From Lindgomyces ingoldianus (Eukaryota > Ascomycota > Dothideomycetes > Pleosporales > Lindgomycetaceae), in assembly GCF_010093535.1 (NCBI RefSeq), contig NW_022985209.1:124001-188000 (forward strand): a stretch of DNA of 64,000 nucleotides, in the 5' to 3' direction. The notes below the pieces were generated by a model. The model did no database searches, had not been told where the DNA came from, and worked only from the letters and a program-made list of their open reading frames with translations. The position numbers and the translations under genes were made by a program. Shown piece by piece: positions 10,719-23,343 of the stretch. The stretch's first letter is position 1; every line of letters starts with the position of its first letter.

Positions 10719-13700
10719 GTTTACTTATAGAAGATGTATTTTTGCAGATACTTTATTATTTTAGCATTAGCTTGTTCTGTTTGTCTATCTGTCTAGAAAT
10801 AGTATGCTGTTAAGAGCCTGTGTTTAATGTTGAGGTGCTTTATAGCTACTTACTAAAAATGCGCAGTAAACAGCTTATCTTAGTCTAATATAATAATTTC
10901 TAGGACGCTATAACTGCTAAAGACATGCTATTTAACTTTATAAATTAGTTTTTTTAGCTATTATTTTTTAACACTTAAAAGTGCAGCATTTTAGTCATCT
11001 TATTAACAGTAACTACTATTATGTTATAAAGCCTTTTAGATCTTAGTTCTTATAAAAAGGGTAGGCTAGTAATAAAGCTTATAGTTATTATAGTCTATAG
11101 CCGCTTAGAGGCCTCTATTAGTTAAAAAACTCTATAGGGCTTATTTTGCCTAGAGTTGTTCTAATTACAGGTGTTACACCTACACAACACTTCTATGTAA
11201 AGCTACTTAAGGTAGAGTATAGTTCTTAGGATAGCTGTTTTTAGTTTCTTTTAAAAGGTTCCTATCTTAGGATGCCTAAACATAGGTGCCTTATAGTATT
11301 CTCTAATTAAACTCTTCTATTCTTGTTAGGCTAATGGTAAGGTAGTAATGCTTTTTATTAGTAGAGGGCTATTATATACTAGTCTATCTTTTTTAAGTTT
11401 TTTAAAGTAGTTTGCTTTTTAGCTTAGAGCGCCTACTTATTAGTTACTTATACTAGTAATATGCTTTATTATAAAGTTAAACTACGTTAGTTTCATTGCC
11501 TATTGTATGTGCATTAGCAAGAGTTTTTCAGTTAAGAGGAATGTAATAAGGTTCGTGTAGTTAGTAAAAACTTTAAAGTGTTTTTTAGTTTTTAAAGTTC
11601 TGTTTCTTACATTCTTAAAGCATTAACTATAGCTTTTAGTTCTTTATTAGGTATGCTATAGTCTGCTTTAGCAGAGGAGAACTTAGTAGAATAATAGGCT
11701 ACAGAGTGCTATTGCTTATTTTCTTATTTTTAATAAAGCGCAGCTCCTTCCCTGCAGAGGAAGGCGTTAGTATTTACCTTAGTTTTTAAATATAAGTTAT
11801 ACATCTATAAGATAAGCCTTTTACTTATAAGGCGCTTAAGTGTTCTAAACATAGTTACTATTTTTAAAGTCTAAGTAAATTTAGCTATTACTTAATTTTT
11901 TTTATACTAGCGTCTATTAAGAGAAGCGTAATTTTAAAATAATTTTTAACTATTTGTTTTATATATTCTTTTAATTCTAGGAATCTTTTTACTTTCTTTA
12001 TAGTTGTTAGTTCTAGCTAGTCTAGAAATTTTAGAACCTTAGCTAGGTTAATCTTAACCTCTTTACTATTAATTATAAATCTAAAGTATTCTGTTTCTTA
12101 TACATTAAACTTGCATTTTAAGAGTTGTAGGTAGAAGCTATATTTTTATAGCTTACTTAGTACTTGTTTTACTTTTAAGATATAGCCCTTACAAGTGTCT
12201 TTAGTAAAGACTAATATGTTGTTTAAATATACTAGGATAAGAACATCTAGGTATAGGTTAAGTGCAGTATTAATAACTCTTGAAAAGGTTATAGAGGCAT
12301 TTATTAAGCTAAACAGCATTATAAGAAGTTTATATAGTCTTTATAAAGTTCTAAAAGCAGTTATCTACTTATTATCCTTTTAAATTTAGATTTTATTAAA
12401 GCTGTCTTATATGTTAAACTTAGTGAAGTGCTTAGTTTCTTTTAGTTAATTTATAATATTCTAGATAATTAAGAGTAGAAACTAGTTCTAGATAGTGTTT
12501 TTGTTAAAGGTCTAATAGTCTTAGCAGACTTTAATTTTTTTTTCTTTACAAACACTATAGCTAATGCTATAGAACTATTACTTTGTTAGATGTGTTCTTT
12601 AGCTAACATATAGTTAATATATTCTTAGAGTGCTTTTTTTTATACTTAAGTAAGTAGTCTAAGCTTATAAGTTTAAAGCTTTAGGTTATTTATTAGGCTT
12701 ATTATATAATTCTAAGGCTTATAAGAGAGTAGTTTTTTTTAGGTCTTCTAGAGTTTTAAACATATCTATGTATTTTTAATACTTTTAACAGATAAGTTAT
12801 TCTTTAGTAAGTTAATACATTCTAGCCTATTTAATGTCCTAGTCTTTAGATAACCTTTTAAGTGTAACTTTCTTAAGTTTTCTTTTATAATTTTAATAGC
12901 TCTAGCTTTTAGTTCTTTGTAAAGGAATTTTTATAGTTTTTATTTTTTTAGAAAGTAGCTACTTTTTTACTTTACCTAAAGGTAGACTTAGCAGTAGTCT
13001 TTATAGCTTACTAACTAAGTTATTTTTATATAGTTGTTTAGTGTTTCTAACATTATTTCTTTCTAATTAATTAAAGGGCTATGTTTTTATAGCTAGTTAT
13101 AGCCTAGTATAGCTTAGTATCTATCTCTAAAAGAAAAGATGCTTAAAGACTTTTATTTAAAAGTGTTTAAAGTTTTTAGAGTTTTTAAAGTTGTTTTACA
13201 GTTAATCTATCTATTTCTATATTTTATTAATAATGTGTTAGCTAATGTTACCTTAGAAAGAGATTTCTTAGCTTAATACTAGATGTTTTATCTTTCTACT
13301 CAAGTTACATTAATAGCTGTAAAGAAGTATTTACTGTCTACTAAAGTAAGGCCTTCTTTACTTTAGAAGGTAAAAGTTGTTATAAAGCTTTATCTAGTTT
13401 CTTGCCTAACTACTACTATAGCTTATACATTATAAAATATCTTTTTATATACTAAAGTTTTATTAGGTTTAATGTTTATTAAGTTATCTAAGAGGTTACT
13501 TTACTTACTAACTCTATAGGTTATTATTATATAGTTTGTTAACCTACAGTCTTTATTATAAACTAGATAGTAATAGGGCATTTAGTTGTCTAGTTAGCTA
13601 GCCATTTACTAAAAGTAGTAGAATAGGCATTTGTCTTATTAGTTGTACCAAAGGTAGAAGATTAAGACTATAACGTACTTTATAGGCAAGTTGCTCACAC

Positions 13701-14668
13701 ACCTAAGTTACTTACTTTTACTAAAACCTTACTACACTACTTTTTTTACACTAATGCATTTCTAATAACACTACTTAAACATGTTAAAGAAATGTTAGAT
13801 GCAGCTTACACTTTAAGCTTTTAAATAAGATATAACACTTTTTAAGTAACACACTGTAGCTATTTATAAGGTCTTTTAAAAATAATAAGTAACTAACACA
13901 CTAAATAACTTCTCTAAGCTAATTATATAGCTAACTTATAAAAGCTAGATAATAATAAAAAATAGGTAATTATTTAGTATATACTTAAGCTAGATATGCA
14001 AGAATTTCTCCTCTAGCTAGCAGCTGTAGCTAATATAGCTAATTCTTTACACACTAAGTGTAATATAAGCTATGTTAGTATAAACTAGCCTAATATATTT
14101 ATTAAGCGCTATTTAAAGCTTAAAGTAAAGTTTAAGTGTAAGTATAACTATAAAAAAGCTTTTTATAAAAATTTTATAACTAGTAATTTAAAGCTAGTTT
14201 AACTTTGTAAAGAATATTAAAGCTAAGTATAGCATTTAAAATAATAACATATATAACTTTAATAAAATAAAGTTTATAATAGGCTAGATATCTACTAGAG
14301 CAGTTATTATAAGTTTAGAGAGATAAGAATAGCTAAAAGCAGTCTAGCTAAGTAACTAGAAGTAGATAATAGCTATCTAGAGCATTAATGCTATAAAGTA
14401 GGCTATTTTACCCTTTATTATTTTTTAAGGTAGTAATTACTTTTTAAACTAGTATAAAAAAATTTACTTTAAAATTAAGTTATTATAGTCTTTAAGCGTA
14501 GCTAGACTACTAATTAGCTTAGTCTAGACTAGTTAAAGCACTTTAACGCGCATATAAAGAAGTGTACTATTAGCAGCTACTATCTACTAGTTATTAACAG
14601 CTATAAAAGCTATAACTTACTTTATTTTTAGTAATACTATAAAGATAATAAAATTATTACTATTTATA

Positions 14669-15800
14669 ACGTACCTAACAGGTTGGCCGGCCACACAGGT
14701 TGGCCGGCCACTTTTGCCAAGCCCCTACTAAAACCACCCTATTCTCTCGCAAAACAGCCCACTTTAGCCCTATATAAAGTAATACAACACAAGATATTAT
14801 TTAAAGTTTACTTTTACTACTTACTTACATGTATGTAAGTTATGCTTAGTTTAATTACACTGCTTATATTACTTTTAACTTAGCTTACTTTCTTTAGCGC
14901 GCACTTGTGTCTTTAGCTTCTTTCTATTACTACGCGCTCTAAACTTCTTTAGAGCAGTTAGACAAGCTCTATCTTTAACTATTAAAGTCTTTTATGCCTA
15001 AATCTACTTTCTTTTATGTAATCTATGTTATGTAGTAGCCTTATTTACTGCTTAAAGCTTTGTAATCTTATAGCCTACTTTATTATATTAATGCCTTAAA
15101 TAACTGTTGTCTACTTTTTATTACTTTGCTATATTACCTTTAGCTGTTCTTATCTCTCTAAAGCTATAATAACTGCTCTAGTTAATATCTAGCTTATTAT
15201 AAAGCTTAACTTATTAAAGTTATACCTGTCTTTATTTTAGATACTGTACTTAGCTTTTATGTTAGCTACTAGGCAAAACTAGCCTTAGATAACCTCTAGA
15301 TCCTTATAAAGCACTCTTTTATAATTATACTTATAATTAAACTTTATTATAAACTTAGAGCAGTGCTTAACCTATATACTAGGCTAGTTTAAGCTAACCT
15401 AGCCTAGATTGCGCTCTATAGGTAAGGAATTAGCTATATTAGCTACAGCTGTAAGCCTAAAAGGAAATCTGCGTGTAATAAGCTTAAGTATGTACTTAAT
15501 AACTACCTTTTTTTTAAGCTTAGTTAAATTCCTTAATTTAGGCTAGCATTCTACTTGTAAAGGCTGTCTAGCGCGTTAATTGCTTAGTTTTGTGTAAGAG
15601 ACATTATAGATAGCTATAGCGCGTTATAAGAAAAGTTTTAAGTCTTATTTAAAAGCCTAAAGAGTAAGCTGTATCTAACGTTCTTTAGAAGATTTAATCT
15701 AGTGTTGTTGTTAAGGCATTATGTAGATAGGTAGAGTTTAGTAGGGGCTTGGCAAAAGTGGCTAGCTAACCTGTGTGGCCGGCTAACCTGTTAGGTACGT
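14669..15800 (-). mobile_element. Internally deleted sister Fot1/pogo element (1132 bases)
   Basis: Inverted ends ACGTACCTAACAGGTTGGCC / GGCTAACCTGTTAGGTACGT sit between TA duplications, inside copy 1 of the Fot1/pogo element. The minus strand encodes an HTH region (LTAVANIANSLPIERNLG), then YNFNKLSFII, then part of the C-terminus; most of the DDE core is missing. The subterminal sequence is a tandem pair of AGGTTGGCCGGCCAC boxes followed by ACTTTTGCCAAGCCCCTACTAAA-type sequence. It is a non-autonomous relative, not a copy of the host family. Confidence 0.83.
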
Positions 15801-16038
15801 TATACTTTTTTACTTATTACACTTTTTATAGCTACTTAATATAAGTTATTTTACTTTTTTAAAAAAGGTATATAAGCGCTAAGCTAAAAACTTTATATGT
15901 AACGAAATTACTTATATTATAAAAATAAAGTTCCTACTATGCTTTAAAGTAGCTTATAATGCTATAATTACTTTTAGTAATATCTAAAAAAAGTTCTAAG
16001 GCGCTAGATTAGTTCTTTTTAACTTATAATAAGTTATA

Positions 16039-17138
16039 ACGTACTTCATGGGCGAGTTGCTCACACACCCGAGTCGCTCACTTTTGCTAAGACCCTACTA
16101 AACTACCCTTCCTACACTAATGCATTCCCCACAACACTACTTAGACGCGCTAAAAGAACGTTAGATACAGCTTACACTCTAAGCTTTTAAATAAAACATA
16201 AAACTCTTAAAGAAATGTGCTATAGCTATATATAAAGTCCTATAAAAGATAATAAATAACTACAGCGCTAAACAACCTTTACAAGCTAATTCTACAGCTA
16301 AATTATAAAGGCTAGGCAATAAAAAGGAGCAGGTGATTATTAAGACTATACTTAAGCTATATGCGCGAGGAATTTCCCCTTAGATAGCATTTATAGCTAA
16401 TATAGCTAATTCTTTGCGCGCTAAGCGTAATCTAGGCTATGTTTGCATAAACTAGCCTAGTACGTTTATAAAGCGTTATTTAGAGCTTAAAGTAAAGTTT
16501 TAAGCGCAAGTATAGTTAAAAGATATCTAGCTAATTATAAACCCTGTTTTGCTAAAGTTGTACGTGTTATTATCCTAGATGCTATACTTAGCTTTAATAT
16601 TCTCTACAAGGCTAAACCTGCCCTAAATTACCCTAGGACTCTTATAAAAGGCTCTCTTATAGTTGTACTTACGCTTAAATGTTACTTTAAGCTCTAAATA
16701 ACGCTTCACAAACGTACTAGGCTAGTTTATGCAAACATGGCCTAGATTACGCTTAGCGCGCAAAGAATTAGCTATATTAGCCATAAATGCTATCTAAGGG
16801 GAAATTCCTCGAGCATATAGCTTAAGTATAGTCTTAATAATTACCTACTTCTTTTTATTGCCTAGCCTTTATAATTTAGCTGTAGAATTAGCTTATAAAG
16901 GTTGTCTAGCGCTGTAGTTATTTATTATCTTTTATAAGACCTTACATATAGCTATAGCACATTTCTTTAAGAGTTTTATGTTTTATTTAAAAGCTTAGAG
17001 CGTAAGCTGTATCTAATGTTCTTTTAGCGCGTCTAAGTAGTGTTGTGGGGAATGCATTAGTGTAGAAAGGGTAGTTTAGTAGGGTCTTGGCAAAAGTAAG
17101 CGACTCAGGTGTGTGAGCAACTCGCCCATGAAGTACGT
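16039..17138. mobile_element. 1.1-kb foldback (inverted 5'-end) element, copy 1
   Basis: Long inverted repeats of roughly 480 bases or more, both copies of the 5' end of the Fot1/pogo family; each arm contains the HTH segment (IANIANSLRAKRNLGYV). TA is duplicated at 16037-16038 and 17139-17140. The right arm extends further into the transposase (to the YNF region) than the left, so the centre is unpaired. CpG-rich words survive (GGGCGAGTTGCTCAC, GCGCGAGG), so this is the least RIP-mutated member. It cannot encode a transposase. Confidence 0.87.
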
Positions 17139-17779
17139 TAATAGGCTTTAATGTAAAGTTATGCACTTTATTACTACTACTACTTATACATAATAAGTCT
17201 TAGTAGTTGTAAACTTTTAGTAATACTTTAAAACTTAAGTTATAATTAATGCTTATAAAGATAAAAATTTAAAAGCATATAAATAGTTTACTAACTTTTA
17301 TAGTTAAGGCATTTAAAAAAGGTTTAAAAAGGGTAGTAATAATTATGTATAAGCTAGTGTTAGCATAATAAGAAATTACTAAGCTTTAAAAAGCTAATAA
17401 GGCTGCTACATAACATAAATTATATAAAAGAAAGTAACTAAATTAAGGTAAAAAAAACCTTAATAATTTAAAAAGGCTTATAATTAATAGCTTTAAAGGA
17501 GTTTAAAGTGCATAGTAACAGAAAGAAGGTAAAAAAGCAAGTGTAAGCTAAAGTAGGTACGCTATTCTAAAGGCGCTGCAGATAGTGCAATTAGACTAGG
17601 TATAACACACAAATGTGTAAGTAAGAAGTAGAAGTAGTATCTAAATAATATTCTAGGCTATACTGTACTATATAGTGCTAGAGCTGGTTGTTATAGGCTA
17701 TAATAGAGTTTATTAGGGTGGGGTCTTAGCAAAAGTAAGCAACTTAGGTGTGTAAGCAACTCGCCTGTGAAGTATGTTA

Positions 17780-19475
17780 TATCTAAAAGTAATTATAGTA
17801 AATATAAATGCAAAGATGTAATTATAAAATATTGTTATAATTATTATAATTACCTGCTAAGAACTATAATAACTACGTTGCTTATGCATAGCGCTATACC
17901 TGTCCTAGAGCGTCACGTGATGTAACATTTGCAGGCTGTGCCCTTACTAGCTTTAGTCTGTTCTTCCTCTGTAAAGTTAGAGATCTGTACGTTCCTCTAG
18001 CTTAACTAGCAGTTATAACATCTGCTTTTCTCTCTCTAAGCTTTTCCTTAAAGTTAATAGTCTAAGTAAGACGCTGTGCTACTTTTTTTAAAGCATGAAT
18101 ACCTTTATTTTTAAGATTTATTACGCACTTGCTTTTTCTTTCTTCTTTTATATTTATTTACTAATAGCTAAAGTAACGTAATCTGTTTACTGTTTCTGTT
18201 CCTGTTGCGCTACCTACTTGTCTCCTCTAGGTTGCAAGACAATACCTTTATACAGTTCTTACTATAAAGAGAAGGTTAACTATATAGTGTCTTTATTCTT
18301 TTTACAACTAAAAGAGGTTATAGTGCAACTTTTTTATACTAGATTTAAAGTAGGATTAGCTAGAAAGTAATAAGAAGGCGCTTCTAGACTAGTTAAAAGA
18401 TGCTCTAGCTAAACTATGTTACGCAAAGAAGAAGAAAGTAGTGTTAGCAGTTACACAAGCTATAGTAGCTGTTAACAAGGCCTGTCTTCTTGCTTAGATT
18501 TTTTCAACAAAGAAATGTGTAAACTTTTTAGAAAAGCTTTATTCTACATTCTTTAAAAGTAATAGAAAAGTAATAAAGATAGTAGAAGCTTTTAAATAAG
18601 AAAATATAGGTTTAGCAATCAACTTCTTAGACAACCTTTCTCTTGCGCGTTCTTGTCTTCTAACACTACTATTACTGTGCACAACACCTCTAAGTCTTAC
18701 TTAGGCTTCTTTTATAGCTTTATTTACAACTTTTAGTTTTAGTTTTTTAAAACTAAAACACCTTGCTTAAAATTTCTTTTAAGTTGTTAAGTATTACTTA
18801 AAAACATACTATTTTTACTTTATTATTTCTTTTTATTTATTATTCTTTTTTTAACTATAGGCTTAACTTTATATTCTTTGTTCTAGATTGCTTATTCTAG
18901 GTTCTATAGTATAGGCATATTTAACAGTGCTAGTTCTAGCAGCCTAACGTGTACTATAGAGTGAATGAAGAGAGACTATAGGAGGCGTAGTTAATAGTCT
19001 ACTAGTCTTACTTATTTCTTATACAGCTTTATTCCTCGTCTTGTTAGATATCTAAGATTCTATGTACTTAAGTATACTTTGTCTTCTATACTAAACTATA
19101 CTATTTCTATATATTTTTCGTGAGCTTTATTAGCTATTTTTTAGTTATTTTATTTAATTTGTTCTATAAACTAACTGTGCAACATGTGTACGTATTATAC
19201 ATTCTCTATAACTACTTTAGAAGTGCCTAGCTTCTCTCTAAGTCTTTTATCTCTAAAAAGTTATCCTTTACATCTATAATTAGCTTTAAAAGTGTTAATC
19301 CTATAGCTATTAATTTATAAGCATTAAAAGCAAACTAGGTTACTAGTAGCTACTTTACTTAGTCTTTTCTTTCTTAATTTACATACTTTTATAGATACTT
19401 TATAACTGTCTATTAGTTTCTAGGTAATATGTTGTAATATGTTATAAAACGTTATATCTTTATTTCTTAATTTTA
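17780..19475. other. RIP-mutated retroelement remnant, family unassigned
   Basis: TA-rich sequence between two Fot-derived elements. At 17927 the minus strand reads TGTTACATCACGTGACGC, which could be the start of an LTR belonging to a minus-strand Gypsy relative. At ~18360-18700 the plus strand shows a helical, Lys/Ala-rich degraded frame (AKKKKVVLAVTQAIVAVNKA) in the place expected for the reverse-strand ORF of such an element. Neither point is strong enough for a firm family call. Confidence 0.35.
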
Positions 19476-20573
19476 ATATACTCTATAGGTGAGTTGCTTA
19501 CACACTAAAGTTGCTTACTTTTTCTAAGACTTTACTAAACTATATTTTTTACACTAATGCATTTCTAACAACACTACTTAGACGTGCTAAAAGAATATTA
19601 GATATAGCTTATACTTTAGGCTTTTAAATAAAATGTAATACATTTAAAGTACTATGCTATAGCTATGTATAAAGTCTTTTAAAAAATAATAAATAACTAA
19701 TATACTTAAAAACTTTTATAAGCTAATTTTATAGCTAACTTATAAAAGCTAGGTAATAATAAAAAGTTAGTAATTATTAAGTACATAGTAAGCTATATGC
19801 GCAAGGATTTTCCTCTTAGCTAGTAGCTATAGCTAATATAGCTAATTCTTTACACGTTAAGCATAATCTAGGCTATATTAGCATAAACTAGCTTAGTATG
19901 TTTATAAATTGTTATTTAAAGCTAAAAGTAAAGTTTAAGTGTAAGTATAAATATAAAAAAGCTTTTTATAAAAATTCTAAAGTAATTTAAAGCTAGTTTA
20001 GCCTTATAAAGAATATTATAGCTAACTATAGTATTTAAAATAATAACATATATAACTTTAATAAAATAGGCTTTATAATAAGCTAGATATTTACTAACTA
20101 TACTTATACTTAAAACTTTACTTTAAGCTTTAAACAACACTTTATAAACATACTAGGCTAGTTTATACTAACATAGCCTAGATTATGCTTAGTGTGTAAA
20201 GAATTAGCTATATTAGCTATAGCTTCTATCTAAAAAGAAAATCTTTATATATATAGCTTAAGTATATGCTTAATAATTACATACTTTTTACTATTACTTA
20301 GCTTTTATAAGTTAGCTATAACATTAGCTTATAAAAGTTATTTAGTGCATTAGATATTCATTATTTTTAAAAGACTTTATATATAGCTATAGTATGTTAT
20401 TTTAAAAGTGTTATATTTTATTTAAAAGCTTAAAGTATAAGGTATATTTAATCTTCCTTTAGCACATCTAAGTAGTGTTATTAGGAATGTATTAGTATAG
20501 AAAGAGTAGTTTAGTAGGGTCTTAGCAAAAGTAAGCTTCTTAGGTGTGTAAGCAACTTGCCTGTGGAGTACGT
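19476..20573. mobile_element. 1.1-kb foldback element, copy 2
   Basis: The same inverted 5'-end architecture and length (1098 bases) as copy 1, with TA at 19474-19475 and 20574-20575. More RIP-mutated than copy 1. It lies ~100 bases before the GC-normal island that holds the MFS gene. Confidence 0.82.
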
Positions 20574-20575
20574 TA

Positions 20576-21268
20576 TGTACTATATCTCTAATACTTTTTA
20601 AATAGCTTATTCGTTTCTAATATAATATCCTTTAGAACTTTATAGTTAGTAATAATATCCTTATTTAGTTTATTCCCATGGGCATTTTTTGGCGCCTAAA
20701 AATGGGGAAATATGTGCAGGGTGAACGGTTTTGCCGTGGACGGGGAAGGTGAGAGAAGCGAAGCTGTGAAACCCCGAGCTGCGCCGCTCGATAGCATACA
20801 TACATGAAATATTAGTTGCCTTCCGCATGTATGTTGACTCATCAACGTACGTACTACCCCGGCACATGTACGGCGTAGCTACGCGGTCGAACCCGCAGCT
20901 AATCAATATACCCCATAAGCGACAAGGAACACGCATTATGGTAGATGGACGCAGGTTCTGGGTGTGAAACAATACACCACCACGAGGGGACCGTTGGTCC
21001 TAACAGGTACACCTTAATTCCCGCAATCGCTACTCCTTTCGGTATTTGTACTCGCTCCTACCGCTCCAAGTGCAGACAATCGTAGGCGACCACAGTAACA
21101 GCTCCGCCGAATTGAGATAGAATACACATCAACATGTCCTTAGCTAGAGAAACCAAGACGCATAGACTCGGGGTCGTAGTCCCATGATAGCAGTTGCAAG
21201 TAAATAGGGTGGTGACACATAGTGAGCGCACAAGCGCCCTCCGGTTCTATTTCGAACGGGCCTGTCTT
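20576..21268. other. Boundary and 3' flank of the MFS gene
   Basis: The first ~95 bases are AT-rich and RIP-like; from ~20,670 the composition becomes normal. A 100-codon minus-strand frame (20670-20972) has no recognisable domain and is probably incidental. The stretch next to 21268 is presumably the 3' untranslated region of the exporter. Confidence 0.4.
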
Positions 21269-22937
21269 TCAGGTACCTTTCTCAGTGCTAACTTCCTCCA
21301 TTGGGGGGGTGTCTTCTGGGGGAATGTTATTCCGGTTCTCCAATGCCTTTGTAGACTTCATTGACTGCCAGCGAACACCTAACGCACCGAAGATCGTAGT
21401 ACAAGAGACTGCAAGTGAAATATAAAACGTTCGTACTAGCGCATCGCTAAACACTTCCAGTGCTCTGGGACGATCTTTGGGAGGTAGCGAGCTGAGTAGA
21501 TTACGAGCGCCAGTTTGGAGAAATTTGCTAGAGTTGGTCTCGGGAGCGATGGATGAGAGGCGGTGGACAAGACCATTCTGGAAAATACTCTGACCTACTG
21601 CCACGAAGATCGAGGCACTGAGGTTCTGTACGAGAGTGATGAAAGTAACACCGATGGGCACGTCGGATTCTGGTAGGAGCGTCTGAACAACGTAACTGGG
21701 CTGTCCGAAACCAAATCCAGCGCCAAAACCGTAGAGGAGTTCGTACCCGATGACTTTATGCGTCGAGATGTTCGGTTCCAGCGTGGTTAGGACTGCGGCG
21801 CCTGTGATGAGCAGGATAGTTCCGAGTATCATCCCGGGGTTATAGTAGCCGGTGGCACTCGTCGCGCCACCTGCTATTACGGATCCAACCACGTAAGCGC
21901 CGATCGTGGGCGTAAGAAAAACGCCAGACGAAAGTGCAGTCTTCCCTCGGACGACCTGGAACCAAAGCGGCAGGTAGACCATGAGTACATATATGCCTCC
22001 CGTGAGTCCCATTGCATAGCTTGCCGCGAGCCAGATATCTCTATCCTTGCTAATGGTCGTGGGGATTGTTTTCGATTTGACGAATCGATGTGAAGCTTGC
22101 AGCACCGCGAAAGCGCTTAGGAGGACACCGGATAGAGTTAAAAAAGCAATCACCTGTCCGCTGCTCCAGGCATATATGCCGCCTCCCCACTGTAGACCTA
22201 GGAGAAGACATATGAGGCCAGACACCAGAAGGAATGTTCCTGGGATGTCGAATTCCTGGATTTTAGCTTTCCAGCTGAGTGACCTGACAGCGGGCTCCGG
22301 GGGAATCTGTACCAAGAAGACACAAATAATGATTGTGCAAGCACCGATGGGAAGATTTATGCCAAAGCACCATCTCCACGTAGATTGGTCCGTCAAAGCG
22401 CCTCCAATAAAGGGACCCGCTATTGCTGCAACGCCGAAGACTGCAGACATGATCCCGAGGTAGGCGGGCCTGCGCGACAACGGTATGACCTTGGTGGTGA
22501 TCAGGACCCCACCGGAGAAGATGCCCGACGCTCCGAGACCCGCTATTGCACGTCCAAAGATCAAAGCCGTAGAGTTCGGTGCGGTCGTGCATATCAGGGA
22601 GCCAATTTCGAATAATCCGATAGCTCCAATGTATATGAGTTTGATGGAAAACAAAGTGTATAGCTTTCCGTAGAATAGCTGGAAGCTACTCAACATGAGA
22701 AGGTAAAGGTTTGTCCACCAGGCGATATCGTCCAAGGCATCAAACTCGTCGCTGATGGTGGGCGCAGCCGTAGCGAGGATAGTTTGGTCCTAATCCTGAA
22801 TCAGTCTGGTTTTGGTAGATGAACAGTTCACGCACCATTCCGGTAAGCAGTACCGCGAGACAAAGTCCGGTCATGATGAAGGTTAACTTCAAGCCACTGA
22901 CCGCAGGGGACGCCATAGCTTCGTTGCTTTCCGTCAT
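21269..22937 (-). CDS. Major facilitator superfamily exporter (14-helix, DHA2-type)
   Basis: Two exons, 22937-22836 and 22789-21269, encode 540 residues; the 46-base intron 22835-22790 has GTGCGT, CTGAT and TTAG signals and joins TGM to DQTILATAAPTISDEF exactly as in the family. Seen: helix 1 (LTFIMTGLCLAVLLTGM, ending at residue 34), a motif-A-like GKLYTLFSIK (75-84), an antiporter motif GVAAIAGPFIGGALTD (153-168), WRWCFGINLPIG (172-183, typical of 14-helix members), then further hydrophobic helices and an acidic hydrophilic tail (PPEDTPPMEEVSTEKGT). Family knowledge: these are plasma-membrane proton antiporters that expel drugs or self-made metabolites; fungal cluster members include toxin exporters such as GliA and ToxA. 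The substrate cannot be read from sequence. The longer open frame upstream of 22937 lacks an ATG, so this start was chosen. The gene appears intact and not RIP-mutated. Confidence 0.9.
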
Positions 22938-23343
22938 AATGCGAGTCTCGACTTGAGGATTGAATGTCGTTTCAATGCTTGAGACTTTGGTGTACTGCAA
23001 AAACGACTGCCAGGAGGCTTGGGAGCTGAAGAAACGTCGTCACTCCATAGACCGAAAGGACAAGAGCAGTCGACAGGAGGCAAGGCTTGCGTCGCCGGGA
23101 TCCGGCGGGGTGGTTTAGATGAATTATCCGCCGAACCATTGCGCCGGAGACACTGCATGGAAAATGTATATAGATCCCGAGTGTTGCAGAGGTGATACCA
23201 TTGATGCATACACGGACGTTGTTCTTGGCTTCCTTATCACTGCTGTGCCGTAATATACTCTGAGACCAGCGTTCATTGCCAGCGACCGGTGAGTATGCAG
23301 CCAGTATTAAGTGTTCCACGGTGTCCAGTCAGACGATACCATC
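22938..23343. other. Upstream region of the MFS gene
   Basis: GC-normal. Two overlapping minus-strand frames are open (23319-22972 and 23209-22934). The longer, with a hydrophobic C-terminus (LVLSVYGVTTFLQLPSLLAVVF), could be a fragment of another membrane protein or simply promoter/5'UTR. No family is recognised. Minus-strand CTATATAC near 23165 is a weak TATA candidate. Confidence 0.35.

Larger units (their letters stand above)
8099..13672 (-). mobile_element. Gypsy element B, minus strand, truncated at its 5' side
   Basis: Left to right: 3' LTR (8099-9112), a conserved plus-strand ORF region, integrase (TAYYFQTDRQ-like motif near 10760), RNase H/RT (YLNNILVFTK near 12200-12235) and a protease VDS remnant (~13320-13345). 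All except the plus-strand ORF read on the minus strand. Similarity to element A fades near 13650, and a Fot1/pogo insertion begins at 13673. No 5' LTR or gag was recognised. Two solo LTRs are inserted (8493-8834, 10491-10718). Heavily RIP-mutated. Confidence 0.75.
13673..17777 (+). mobile_element. Fot1/pogo transposon, copy 1, split by two TA insertions
   Basis: Terminal repeats ACGTACTTTATAGGCAAG (left) and CTTGCC/TCGCCTGTGAAGTATGT (right) are flanked by TA at 13671-13672 and 17778-17779. Sequence outside the two inserts matches the uninterrupted copy at 27176-29037. The plus-strand transposase is heavily RIP-mutated, but its CENP-B-type HTH and the DDE-1 start (YNFN...GF) remain visible. 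Insertions at 14669-15800 and 16039-17138 each sit between duplicated TAs. Removing them leaves a ~1.87-kb element. Confidence 0.87.

Noticed and set aside
23000..23000. Longer MFS N-terminus beginning at 23000
   Set aside because: The codon is TTG, not ATG. The first in-frame ATG at 22937 gives a normal N-terminus.
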